64,000 bases of DNA from Aphis gossypii (lineage: Eukaryota > Arthropoda > Insecta > Hemiptera > Aphididae), in assembly GCF_020184175.1 (NCBI RefSeq), contig NC_065531.1:74122604-74186603 (forward strand), written 5' to 3'. Under the pieces are notes generated by a model. It was given only the letters and a program-made list of their open reading frames with translations, was not told the DNA's origin and did not search any database. A program made the position numbers and the translations under genes. Positions 10,906-24,030 of this stretch are shown piece after piece. How positions within the stretch are numbered: position 1 is the first letter of the stretch; each line of letters starts with the position of its first letter.

Positions 10906-13900
10906 CAACAATGGCGGTGGGCAAGTATTACTGAAGCCCACCCCCACCACAACCTGGAGCCCTTAACCCAGGCATCGCTGGTGCTCACCATGGCGGTCGC
11001 CATCATCCTCCTTAATATCCTCATAATCGCTACGTTCACCAACATAAGAGGTATATATTCGTTAATCAAATTATATAAAAATAATTTCTAGCATAATAAA
11101 AATGAAATTTTTCAAAACTGAGCAAGTTATTATAATTTGATTAGTGCCATTTAGAAGCTAAAATATAAGTTTTTTCGTATTGGATTCAATTTTTTAATAA
11201 CTCATCATCTTTATATAATAGGTGGAGGAGAGGTGATGAATGTATACTTGGTGTCACTGGCTCTGGCCGACCTGCTCTACGGTGTGCTCGTAGTGCCATT
11301 TTCCGTGTATCCAGCACTAGTGCAACAATGGGTTTATGGAAAAATTGCTTGTAGAATAATCGGATATATCGAAGTCGCACTATGGACCGTGTCTGCATAT
11401 ACTCTTATGTGGATTAGTGTGGACAGGTAATAATTTTAAAGTATTTGGATACAATACGGGTGATAATAATTATTTAGGTTCTTCATAATAATGCACGATG
11501 GTCACTGAGATATCATAAACTATACAAAAACTAAAATATATTTTTTGTTTATATTATATATTATATATTATATAATATCATGCTACTACCTACATAATAC
11601 CTATTATTTTAGCCATATAACATATATATTATATATGATGGTGTTAAATTGCCTATATATGACGCCGTCATAAGAAATATCGATAATTGCTTTTAAAATA
11701 ATTCATACAGTATTTGCGATTACTCTTTGTACTTTAAATTATTAATTAGTTATTGACAACTATAATTTAAATCTAAATACTACATATTTCCCAAATACAA
11801 TGACTTGAGTTCTTTAAGTTATAGTATTTAAATGGTAATTGTTGTAGCCTATGATTATATTTCTATAAAGTGAAAACGTCAGATATTGACCTAAAAGTTT
11901 ATTATTTATGTATAAATAATTCTGTTATAACATGATTTAAAGTTTAAATAAACAGAATTCAAGGGAAGGGTGAAATATAGGTAAATTTTTATTTTTTTTA
12001 CTGTAATTCTTAATACCCCACCCCGTTTTGTTTAAATTTGTTAATGCTTATAAAAACCATTAGTTCAAAATACATTTCAAACCATATTTGTATACTACGT
12101 TTTAAAATATTTACTGTTCCGTTCCAAAAGTTCAAACTTAAATAAAGTTAAAATGGAATATATATTAGGCATAAAATCCAAAAAAATTTACTTTTTATTT
12201 TGCCTATAGGAATAGCGTTGCGTTTTAAATGGATCATCTGCGGTCAGCTGTTATATCGAATGATTTTGCAGTGAGTGCGTAGGTACTTTTATGCAACGTA
12301 CTGGTATATATACCTAACATAATAATAATATTATCTTTGTTGTAACGGTATATATGATTTCGAGCGTGTGCGTCACCGACACGTGGTATATATTTTATAT
12401 TCAGAGGTAAAACACTCAATTATGCCAATTTCGTGTATACCATATACATTCCACGAACTCATGCACCTTTTCCTACCATCACCGATATTACGACTAGTTC
12501 GTGGTATGTAAATTGGCAAAAATTCTCAACTTTTTTTTTTTAAACGGCTTTTTTAGTTATTATTTTATATTCAATATTATATGACAATTAAACCGTAGCC
12601 GATTTGAAATGTTTATGATTTATCGCTATGACTCTATAGGTGCGTATTATATCTAGCACACCATTTTTTTCATTCTTAGTTCAACCCAGATTTATTATAT
12701 ACAAAATTGTTTTGTATAATATTGTAATACCTACTAGGCGTATACATTTATATAATATATCTCATATACATATTATTATACTGCAATTCGATCGCATGTC
12801 TTAGTTGCGTGTTCTGCACTTCTATACGATGTGTAAACATTCTTCTCACCAACGACTACTGCACGAGGAGGGACCAATTATACTTAACAAAATATAACAC
12901 ATCAAACATCTATTTTGCGTGTACACAACACCACATTCCTGTGATCACGTACATCATGATATCATTATCATATAGTGGCATCGCTGTAGTTAACGTCCAT
13001 TGTATGTACTTATATTCTATAGTCTGTTTTAAAATTATAGATTCGAATATAGGATAAAAATATGTTAAAGCTGTAATATTGTGTGTTAACATCACGTTAA
13101 GTTAAAACAATATATTCTGCTTGTATATATATATATACATACATACATACAAATAGCAAACATCTTTTTACTTCACCTTTTTCACTTGGATTGACGCTCA
13201 CGCGGTTGAGTATCAACATATACACCATTAGAATGCACACTAAACTAACCTACTTAATACTAAAACAATTGATTTTGTTAGGTTAATGGTTAAAATACAG
13301 TAAGATATTATTCAGGTCTAGAATCCAAGTCGGTCTATATATTTCACGTAATGAATGGTGTGTTAAAATATTACTTAATATACAATACGTACAATATATT
13401 ATAATACGTTATTATATATTACATATTTTACAAATCGTATAGAATATTACACAGGACGAAATTTCAATCGCAGAAAACTTAAAATCATTATTCCTCACAA
13501 CTCGACCTAACTTTCGACGAGCTATAGAACGATGTGTGTGTGTGTGTGTGTGTCTGTGAATATCATTGCTCTAATTGCGATGCGCACGATAATAAAACAT
13601 ACACAATACCTATAATCTATTTATATATATATATAACTACGGCCATACACACCCGATGAAATAATACGCGTGTGTACGATGTGCTTTTTTCGCAGGTACA
13701 TAGCGGTACGCAAACCAGTCCGGTACTTTACGGTGCAGACGCGCACCAGGTGTCAGTGCTGGATGGCGTTCACGTGGATATCGTCGGCGATGCTGTGCAG
13801 CCCACCGCTGCTCGAGTTCGGTGATCCGGTATTCGACCAGGACACGGCGGTGTGCATGCTCGACTGGCAGGGCATGGCGGCGTATTCGGTGACGCTGTCC

Positions 13901-16900
13901 ATACTGGTGTTGGGGCCCAGTCTGATCACAATCCTGTACACGTACGTGTATATTTACGGTGCGATCAGACGGCTGCGACGCGGCTTTCTAGCACACGACA
14001 AGGTATACAATAATAATAATTCAACACCGAAATTATATATAATATACAGACATAAATAATTATGTTATGTCGACGTACACGACATATATTGCACAGAGCA
14101 CGTATAGGCGCGCACACGGCTACGGCTCGTTCGTTTACAGGGCCGTATAAACACGGTTGACCTATAGTAATTTATCGCGGACAATCGTTATTCGGGAAAT
14201 ATTGCGGCCGTATTTTAAACTGGTCGTGTAGTCCTCTATAATGTATTGCAGAATGACTCGTGGGGGTAATACTTGATTGTGAGCTCGCATCGATAAAAAC
14301 AAATGCAGTCTCCTATAGCTGTTATTACCGATAAGATTTACGACTATAGTTGCAGTAGATTATAACGTACAGTAAAAAACTGTATAGATAATGTAAAAAT
14401 ATACAATAAAAAAAAAATATATATATTTTTAATAGTCTGCAGTTTATGATTCATTTTCATATGTTCATTCAAAGACGTTTATAAAATTAGTACCTAGGTA
14501 CTTGCCGGTTGCCAACAATTATCAATTAAACGGAAAAAATCATTTTTTTAGTGATTTTTAAATATGGATACAAAAGAAGTACCATTTCTTAAATATTATG
14601 ATCAGTCTTATAGTCGTGTAGCTCCAAGTAAAATGTATTGCGAACCTCGGAATTTATCTGTTTGAATGCGGAAAACGAATGCTTAACATCATAGAATAGT
14701 ATTTAAACTTAAAAGATACGTAACTAGTAATTGTGTGCGGGCAAGCGATTAAACGATGTATTATATCATTAACAAAAGCTCGATAATGGTGTTTCACCTA
14801 TAAGGTAGGTATATACAACAATAATATGTTACCCTAGATACTCGTTCGCAGTAGGTAGGACAGTGTTGAACTATCAAATTAGTTTCGTGTAGAAAAAGCG
14901 ATTATATACCCTTAAACCACGAATCCATGAAATAAGCATTTTTATAGAAAAAGGCGATTATATACATTTGCATATTTGCACATAATCACGACATAGTTGT
15001 TATAAAATGGGCGTAACTGCCGTAACTTACCTATACATACATAGATTTATTGTTTATAACTACACATACTGCTATAGTAAACAATATTACTGTCATTGCA
15101 GCATAATATAATATAAAAATAAAAATATTAATTACTTATTTATTATATTATTACTCATATATAGTAGTATAGACTATAGAATATAGATTCCAGTATGCTA
15201 CACATTTGAAACAAATTATAATAAAATATTTAAAGTTATAAAAACCTTTAAATCAATTTTATTTAAGTTTCATCAAATTTTGTGATGTAATAAATACAAT
15301 ATGAAAATTATAAATGATTTTGGTTCAAAAATATGTATCAGATTCGGGATTTGGCTTATATTAACCAATTTAATCTTATTTTGCTTATATTTTTATGTTT
15401 TTTAAATACATTTTAACACGTAGTGTACGAAGTTACACCTATTGCCTACATATCGCTTGGCGTAGGTATGTTAGCTTAGTTAATTGTAATTAGTTATGCC
15501 AATTTTTTACTACAGTTTATAATAATATAGTAACATAGCTGGTAACACACAAATTTGAGTTATATTTTATATTTTATTTATTATATTATATATTCTATAG
15601 TATCATACAATATTAATCTAGATAACCGCCATCAAGTTTTTCTATAACTGTTCGTTCTGTTATTTGTCACGATATATATTACTAACGAATAACGATAATA
15701 AAAACTGTTTATGACAATTGGTAGGTTTATAACACAAATGATTATTACTAAACCTAGCTATTATTATGAAAACCAAAAATGTAGAGTTATAACTTAAAAT
15801 AAAATATAAAATATTTAATATCTTATCAATAAATTGTTAGCCGCATTAATAATGATATAGTTTAGATATGCGTTTAAATTAATCCGACCAACAATTGTGT
15901 TTAAGTAAATATAAAAAATATAATCAAACACTAAAAATTAATTTCATATATATTTAATGCATAATATAAGAACAATTAATAATTTACATGATTAAAGCGT
16001 TGGTTGAAAACTCTGATTTTAGACTTAGAATTTATATGTAGAGCATTGGTTGAATATTTGCATGCTCTAAGAGTTTTAGTTTACCTCGGCAACACTAAGT
16101 TTTTAAATAATACCCAAACTTGATACTTTTATTTTTTGGAAATATTTCTCAACTTTATTCTTGGTTCTCATTCGAAGCTTAACTTTTTAAAGTTTTCATG
16201 GATTATTTGTCTTTAAGCTGATAAGGTAAAACCTTGAAAATTTTAATGGATGCATAATATTTCTTCAAAACTTTAAATTTAACTTTAATTTTTTTTTTAA
16301 AGTTGTTGGCTTAAAATAATTTTTTATAATTTTAGGTAAAACATTGAATTTATTACAATAACTTATTATAATTTTTAACAAAACAAAATCATTGTTGATT
16401 TAATACTTGAGTTGTATGTGTATTTTAATTATTTGAACAAGAAATGCATTTTTTTTACATCGAAATGAAAATATTCACAAATAAGCTAGTTAATCATACT
16501 AATACTAGGTATCTTAATATAACATTCTATTTCAATAATTTATAGTGAGTTGTAACTTTTAAGTATGTAACAAATAACAATTGATTCGGGTTCTAGTAAA
16601 ATTAATCAAGTTAAATCATTAAATTGCTTAAACGAAATTACGGTAGATTTCTTATTAAATTTTGACTATAATAAAAAAATTAAAGGGACCGGATACATTT
16701 GTCCTTAATTGGATTTTATTGGAAGAGTGAATCGAAAATTCCCCTGGTGCTTTTGACATTATACATACGCTTGAATAATGTATTGTTTTATACTAACCGA
16801 AATGTCAAGAGTTTAGAACTATTAAAACAATGTACAACTGCAATGAAAAAAAAAATTGAATATTGTAATTTTGTTCATTATTATACTCTATGTAAATATG

Positions 16901-17645
16901 TTTTAAGTTTTAAGACACACGATTCCTAGTCTATTATGATGTATTGGTGTATAACATTTATAAACAGCATATTAACCCGTTATTTTCTATTCTACTAAAA
17001 TATATCATTACATCGTTTCAATAAAAATCGTATGATTATGTACAAAACCAATATCATACGTGATATGTATATCATATAGAATAAACATGTGTATATATGA
17101 TATTATAACTTCTTATGTTAGATTAGGCTATAAGTTATTAAACAATGTTATGACTTAAGAATTATTTAAGCATCGCATATGGCATATTTACCGGAAGATT
17201 ATTTTAAATAATCATACAACCATTCATAATATTATACCTATGATACTTTATTTGAATATCAATATAGTTATTGATTTATATTATAACGATCGTCTATTAT
17301 CGTTGTGTACAGGAATACGTTACAGCGTTATCTGAAAACTTGTCCAATCCTACACACGTCACGTCATTCGTGTTGATCGTAACGTTTTGGATTTGTTGGA
17401 CCCCATTGATGTCCATCAAAGCATACCAACAACTGGGTGGTGTACCGGCGGTGCCTGGCCATGTCCGTTTCGCCGCCTTGTGGCTGGGCATTTCCAACTC
17501 GGTGTGGAAGGCGTTTGTGCTCATATTTCTTAGTCCGCAGTTCCGCGTCATGCTCAGATTGTTGTGTTTGACGGTATTCTGCAAACGGAAAAGTCGCGCT
17601 GAACTTGAGCTACTACAACTCGACATGGAAGATCACTTCCTCTAA
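10906..17645 (+). CDS. Class A orphan G-protein-coupled receptor, GPR21/GPR52-like (5' end unresolved)
   Basis: Seven-helix plasma-membrane receptor; the ligand cannot be told from sequence. Four coding exons splice in phase: 10906-11050, 11222-11426, 13696-14002, 17313-17645 (stop TAA), giving about 329 residues. TM1 holds the conserved Asn (ILLNILIIATF). TM2 reads LVSLALADLLYGVLVVPF with its Asp. The extracellular Cys before TM3 (KIACRII) and the loop-2 Cys (AVCMLDW) are both present for the disulfide. DRY is split by the exon 2/3 junction (DR|Y) and followed by IAVRKPVRY. TM6 is FWICWTP. TM7 reads WLGISNSVWKAFVLIFLSPQF, so NPxxY is not in classical form. The SNS motif and C-terminal LSPQFR pattern fit the GPR21/52-like insect group, known to me as orphan receptors. 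The N-terminus is uncertain: the TM1 frame is closed by a TAG at 10903-10905, so the initiator ATG lies in an upstream exon (8358 is one candidate) or at 10990, which would truncate TM1. The subfamily assignment is from memory, moderately sure. Confidence 0.85.
12423..12518. repeat. Imperfect inverted repeat (hairpin) in GPCR intron 2
   Basis: Left arm TGCCAATTT then, after a 14 nt insertion, ACATTCCACGAACT; right arm AGTTCGTGGTATGTAAATTGGCA. The arms pair over about 23 bp with one mismatch and the bulge. It could be a very small palindromic element or a hairpin-forming RNA segment. Confidence 0.6.
13533..13553 (+). repeat. (GT)n microsatellite
   Basis: About ten GT units in GPCR intron 2, about 140 bp upstream of the third coding exon. 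Confidence 0.9.
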
Positions 17646-18050
17646 GTTAAGTATTATGTTGATGTTTTTTTTTTTAATAATCATTATTGTTGAACTTTGT
17701 TTTTGTTATAAATCGAATGTTCTTCCAGAGAACAATCATTCGTCCATTTGTTTACGTTTTATTCAGATAAAAAAAAATTGTTTCAAACGAAATCTAATTT
17801 ATTAAAATTGTCGTTGGTTGTATACCCCCGAACTCATGGAGACATCCATGAATTAGGAGAATTTTTAATAATTTTAGTGTGCCGATAGAGCCAGTATAAT
17901 CATACATGTCATACTAAATGGTGTTTTTCGGAACATTGTAGAAAAAATTATTTTTTATAGACTGTTTTTAAATTATTAACAATTGTTTTGGAACAACTTG
18001 TAAATTATAGTAGATCAGTAAATCACGTATGAATATATATTTTACGGGCA

Positions 18051-18056
18051 AATAAA
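18051..18056 (+). terminator. Candidate polyadenylation signal of the GPCR gene
   Basis: AATAAA about 405 bp after the GPCR stop codon, the first canonical hexamer I see downstream of it. Later AT-rich sequence contains further hexamers, so 3' end choice is uncertain. Confidence 0.4.
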
Positions 18057-21000
18057 ATTGGTATGTTTAAAATATACATCAACAGAAAGAGTTGGGCAGC
18101 AATTTAAAGAAAAATAACGTTTCCTTCTCAAAACTTTTACAAAATACAAATCATATTAAATTACAGGGCTTCCAGTTAATAATCTAATACTTATATAAGT
18201 TATCAAATTTAATCAGTTAAATGGAGATTAATCATTTTCAATATTGAATTATTTGTTTTTATCACGAAATAATATTAAATAGGTACTTTTATTTTTACGC
18301 CCAACTCTGAAATCATGGTATGACTTTTTATCGTGGTTTTAATTACCACTTAATAAAAATATGCCTACAATTTTTAAAACGCACTGATTCGTTTTGTTGA
18401 GATTTAAAAAGTATGAATATATAGGTGTAGTCTAAATAATATGTAAACAAACGAAATGCGTATTTTAACAATAATCACTTTTGGAATTATATTTTAATAC
18501 GAGTTGTTTGTTCCTATTGTAGTGTTATTATTATTATCATTATAATAATTATTATTTTTACTATAATGACTTGAGCCTGCCACATTTTTAATAAATCGTT
18601 CAATTTAATAATATACTAATCGCACTGAATGAAAAATAAGCAATCAAAATAGTTAGTATCATTCTCTAATTTTTAGTAATACCTACGATAAGTATCGATA
18701 TTCGATTGGGAAAATTTAATTTTTGAAAAACACCAATTAATAATCATTTTATGTTCACGTATCATAAATATATGATAAACCTGTATTTATATGATAGAAT
18801 TAAATATCAATACAATTAGTTTAGAATAGAGAAATTCAGCAATCAGAGCGATAAATTTTTTAGACCCACTTAGAGAATATATTTAATATATGAAAAGTTT
18901 TGCTTAACTTGTTTTAAAATAAAATTTGTTTTATGAATAAATTATGATTAACAATGTTCAACATACTGATTTTGTTTAAATAAATAATAATAATTTTTTT
19001 TTATACTAAATTTAAATAATAATTTTAATGCACTCGTTATGAGAATAAAAATAAAAAAAATTAACAAATTGTTATAAAATTTGTATTCTACTGTTCTATT
19101 TGATTGGTGTTTTCAATTATCAAAAACATTATTTGTATTTTATACTAACCAGTCGAACTAGTACATAAACTAAATAGTATTGATAACAATAATAAAATCA
19201 CAGTATACGACAGGGTTAGTTTACTTAATCAATATTTTGGTCTATCATCTATTTTTCATCATAATATCATGTTATTAATTACTAACTACTTAGTAATCAA
19301 TAAAATATTTTAATAATGTGTAGGAAAAATTCAAGCTTCATTATAATAAAAATAATATGTACTTTGGATAATCAACAAGGCTCAATGAATATGTTTGATT
19401 GTAGTTAATTTTAGTGAAAAAAATATTAGTATTATAAAAGTTACCAGACAACCCCTTTAGGTTTTAGGCGCGCAGTTATTGTGATAATAGCGTTATGGTA
19501 AAATTAATATTGTTGACTTTTTTTTATTTATTCGCTCTAATCACCACTTCAGTTATTTAGGCGCTTACAAAAAAATGATATTCGGTCGACATGTTTTAAT
19601 TATAAATATTAGTTATATTTTGTGTATATAGTTCAAAATATACACTTTACGTGGCCGAATCGACCGGCATCAAATATTTTGCGACAGCCCTTTTTTATCT
19701 GATGTACGATATAAAATGCACTTAAATAGAGAAATTATTGTATTGATAATTATTGTATAAACATTATGAGAAAAACGCGTAGCTTTTACATCATATAGAA
19801 ATGTTTTATTGTTATTAAATTGACCTGCTCGTACATAATATGTTGAATTTGAAGGAGTTAGTATCGAAAACAATGTTTAAAGCCTGTGATTAGATTTTTT
19901 TTCTAAAAATGTGCTTACATTATTACAATCATTAATGGAGCACTGCTAAATGAGTATTTGTTTTTGTTTTTATTGTTATTATCATTATTAATAATGAAAT
20001 ATATATATTATATTATTATATATTCATATAATTTCATTACATTTTTAAAATAAAATGCTTTCGATAATTTTTTAGATCGAAATCGTTAAAATAGTATTTT
20101 TCAATAAAAATGGCTTTACTTTGATGCTAACTCTTTCAATTACACTTTCGTTGTTGGTTATTCATTTTATTTTTGAATTGATCATTGGTCAGTCGTAAAG
20201 ATTGTTATTATATCACTGCTGTACTAATATACCGATATGCAATCAATTTGTACGATTAAAACCACATAAATTGTTATTTATTTATATAAAGTTATCCTTA
20301 TAAACAATTAATTAAAAGTAATCGTAGATCAAAAATACATTTTTATCACTCCTGTATTTTTAAGCACCAATTTTGGTGAATACCAAAGTTAAGCGAAGAA
20401 ACTTTCTTATAGTGAAAGTTGACTGATAAACATTAGGAATACTACTAACTTTTTTTAAATCTATTTTAAACAAATACTTCATTAACATGAATGTTGGACA
20501 ATTTTTCAAAATACTACTGTTTTTTGACAATATTTTCTTCTAACTCCTAAATGACATCATGTAGTAAAATGAGTAATGTTTGGTTATAGTTTGCCAATTA
20601 TTTAATTTGAACTAAACCAAATTACTGACATGCTTTTATTTATTATTATTTATTTTTATTATACATATAATATAATTGATCATATTGTTATTATTATAAG
20701 TGTATGTTTAAGACTGAATCATTTAGTAGATTTTTGATTAGATTCGTTTGTTTACATTGTTATTAATACAGCTAATTATTATTATTATTTTATATTATTA
20801 ACATTTGATTATTTTTAATTGGCTTGAAATATTTTAAAGAAAATGTTGATATATGAGTTCTTTGGAAATGAAAATGTCCACGAGTTTAAAAGATCGAGTT
20901 ATTTGTGACCTAAAACGCTTTGTTGTATATTAATTATAATAATTATTGTCTTTTAGGGTGTGTCGATTGTTAATCAGTTTTTACAGAACTATGTGTGCAT

Positions 21001-22693
21001 ATATTATGTCGGGATGATAATACCTATTACACATTTTTCTTTTTATTTATTTTATAAATAGTTACTCACTGTACACATAAAAAAGTTCACGATCAGTTAT
21101 TGTTTATTGTCATTATAAATAATATATTGTAATGTGCTTTAAGAAAAAAAATGTAATGTTTTGTTAGTACCTACATCATGTATTATTATGTATGTTATTT
21201 CTATTCTTTATTCATTATTAGTATGATAATAATATTTAATGTGCCATAATTTTATATGTTATTCAGTTGTTGGTAGTGATTTTGAGATAAAATTATAGTA
21301 CAAACAAGGTTTTTTCAACTATATTATATAGAAATCCGGTGTTTTTAATCATGTGTTATTTTAATACAATATTTATTACCTTTTAATAATAATTTTTTTC
21401 TTTGACAAATCAATTCAAACATAATATATTGTTAACAATAATTGGACAATTAATTTTTCTTTTAAGTTATTTTTTATTTATAAATAATAAATAAGTACCT
21501 CTACACAAACATGATATTTCTTAAACTAGAAAACAATTTGTTTTAATATTATGTTTAAAACTACGAATATCAATCTACAGTTATGCTTCAAAAAATTAAG
21601 TTCAAAACTTCAATGATAAATGCATAACAATAGTAAACTAATGCATTTGTTACTGCATTTGTGTGCATGTACACAGTAAATAGATTGATTATGTATAAGC
21701 TCTCCAAACTTAAAATCTTATGGTACGTAATTTTAAATATCGATATTTCTTACGCAATAAATGCATATTACAAAATTTTAAAACTAATATCTACTGCAGT
21801 TTTAAACTTTTAAATAATATTATTTTTTGTTCTTAATCATATAGCTATAATGTTCTGTTATAGTAATTTCATTTTATTGAATTTATGTTTATATTTATAT
21901 CAATGACTGTTTGGTTTGTTTATTTCATATAAAATCAAAGTTAATAATACAATTTAACCATTTTCAAATAAACAAAAATAAGTAAATAAATAATAAACCG
22001 AGGAAGTCTTTTCGTGATATAGATGATGATGAGTACCTATATTTCCTCATTAGGTAATAAGTATAGATCATTGTAATAGATGAAAGTATTTGAAAAATAT
22101 TGTGAAATTTTTAATTAATTTAGATCTCTCAAAGTATCATCTATATCAGAACTACTACTTGAAAACATATTCAAAGATGAAGATTAAAGCATTTATTGGC
22201 TACAATAAAAGGGTGTTCAGACAACAAGTATACAATATCACACATCATTGGAAAAGAACAAGTGTAAAATTATGTAACACAGAATTTAAAATTAATAATT
22301 TAAATTGTATTTAGACAAAGTTTAAGGTTAAAAGTTGGGATTTTTAATAATTTTATTAACTTGCAGTATGAAACTCCTGTTACTTCTGAATAAATACATT
22401 TCCTTAGTTTTTAGTTTTTACCCTTTAATAATTATATATGTGTAGTCTATACGCTATATATTTTAGACCCCAAGAATACCTAATGTTCTTTTGGCATAAA
22501 ATATTTCATTCGAGTGTTGAGTCCGTTTTAAAATTATTATCGTTAATACTTATACGTAAATCGACAAATGAAATTAAGAGTTTAGATACTTATTTTTTAA
22601 ATTTTAAAGCCAAAAAATATGATAAATATGAATAAAATTGAACAAATTAGAAAAAATAAATGTAAAAATAAAAAAAATCGATTGAATTTTATA
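18057..22693. other. AT-rich intergenic DNA
   Basis: About 4.6 kb with no supported gene. It may hold an extended 3' UTR of the GPCR gene and the undiscovered 5' exons of the small membrane protein that ends at 25196. A 74-codon frame at 22090-22314 (+) has a slightly less AT-driven composition but no splice context or family resemblance. Confidence 0.45.
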
Positions 22694-23132
22694 CAGAGTG
22701 ATTCATCGATTATGCTCACCCTTTTTTTAATATTGCAGTTATTCAAAATCTGATTTTTGAAATTTTGAAGTATTATAATATACTTTAAGACAATATTTTT
22801 TCTTTTTAAGGAGTGTCTTATAGAGATCCAAACTATTGTTTTTAAATGGGAATATTTCCTTTTTACAATAAATTATTTATTTATTATTTTTTCTGAAAAC
22901 ATAACAATAGTTATAATTAAATAGAGTTATTCAATTTATGCTCCAAGGATAATATTGGTCCATGATAATGGATTTGAAAGATATGAGGGCTTTGGAAACT
23001 TGACAGTTTTAGAAATTAATATTAATCTATAAACATTTACATTAAAATTTGGAAAATTTAAAAATATGGTCTTAAATTATCATAATTAAATGAAAAAGTG
23101 TGGATGAATATGCCTATTGGTGAATCACTTTA
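22694..23132. mobile_element. TIR element (MITE), TA-flanked
   Basis: The left end CAGAGTGATTCATCGATTATGC and the right end, read inversely, TAAAGTGATTCACCAATAGGC are imperfect inverted repeats flanked by TA at 22692-22693 and 23133-23134. Its 439 bp interior has no long frame. A degenerate third copy of the end motif (GAGTTATTCAATTTATGCTCC) lies at about 22925, suggesting a composite or nested structure. TA duplication suggests Tc1/mariner-type mobilisation. Confidence 0.6.
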
Positions 23133-23553
23133 TACTTTAAATTTTTAAACTGTTCAACTTCTATCATAATATAATTTGTAACTATGGTAATTAAAATATA
23201 GATAATAAGACAACGAGAAAAAGTATTTTTATATTTACCAGTTATAACACTATTGTTACTCAAATTACCTATGAAAAATAATTTTTTATTTTTATTTGTT
23301 AGTTCTTTTATAGTTTATAGCATTGAAGATGTTACGGATTCAATTTGAAATTTTTAACTCAAACATAAAGAAATATGTGTTTATAAATTTAGCAATATGT
23401 ATTGTGAGTACCTATATGTATATTATTTATAAATTCTATTGTTTTGCAGTATTAATTTTATTATTATTTTAAGATACTCATATAGCAATGGCCTTTGACC
23501 ATTGGAAGAGATTCAATTATGTATATTATATTAACTCTGCCGCAACATAATTT

Positions 23554-23673
23554 ATGTTATTGTTTTTTTTATTATCTGTTGAAGGACAGTATAATGCAGC
23601 GTTTGAAATGGCTTCAAAATTATTTTTACCAGCCATAATGCCAATATTATACACTGTGAAGTGTGAATTATAA
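23554..23673 (+). CDS. Possible 39-residue small ORF with signal-like N-terminus
   Basis: ATG at 23554 opens a 39-codon frame starting MLLFFLLSVEGQYNAAFEMA and ending VKCEL before TAA. The first 9-10 residues are hydrophobic like a short signal or anchor, and the later part is less AT-driven than its surroundings. The same DNA is also open on the minus strand (63 codons). There is no homology I recognise and no splice evidence; it may be chance. Confidence 0.2.
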   Translation: MLLFFLLSVEGQYNAAFEMASKLFLPAIMPILYTVKCEL

Positions 23674-24030
23674 TTAAAACTTAAAATCATACTTAATATT
23701 ACATTATTACAATACACAATACATTAATTATGTTTTAAAATTTTTCTAACACTTTAAAAAGTGTAACATCTATCCGTAAGGATACAGAACAGTTACCAAC
23801 TTATACTTAGTCCAATTAAACACAATATACTATTAGCTAAATAATTAGCTTCATTAGTGGTAAAAAAGACAATAAACACGAAATCATACAAATGCTTACT
23901 AAGAAACTTTAACATAAAAAAGATTTCGCTCATTCATTTATATGTATTGTATAATATAATAATTAAAACATATTATATAATAATATATCCGATGTTATTA
24001 AACATTTCGTTGTCAATAATTTTATACCAG

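Noticed and set aside
12186..12300. Exon-like segment with ATG (MDHLRSAVISNDFA) and an excellent donor GTGAGT in GPCR intron 2
   Set aside because: Its phase (0) does not fit the next GPCR exon, which needs phase 2, and in-frame extension stops at once. Possibly a cryptic donor only.
13753..13941. Minus-strand 62-codon frame
   Set aside because: Exact antisense of a well-supported GPCR exon.
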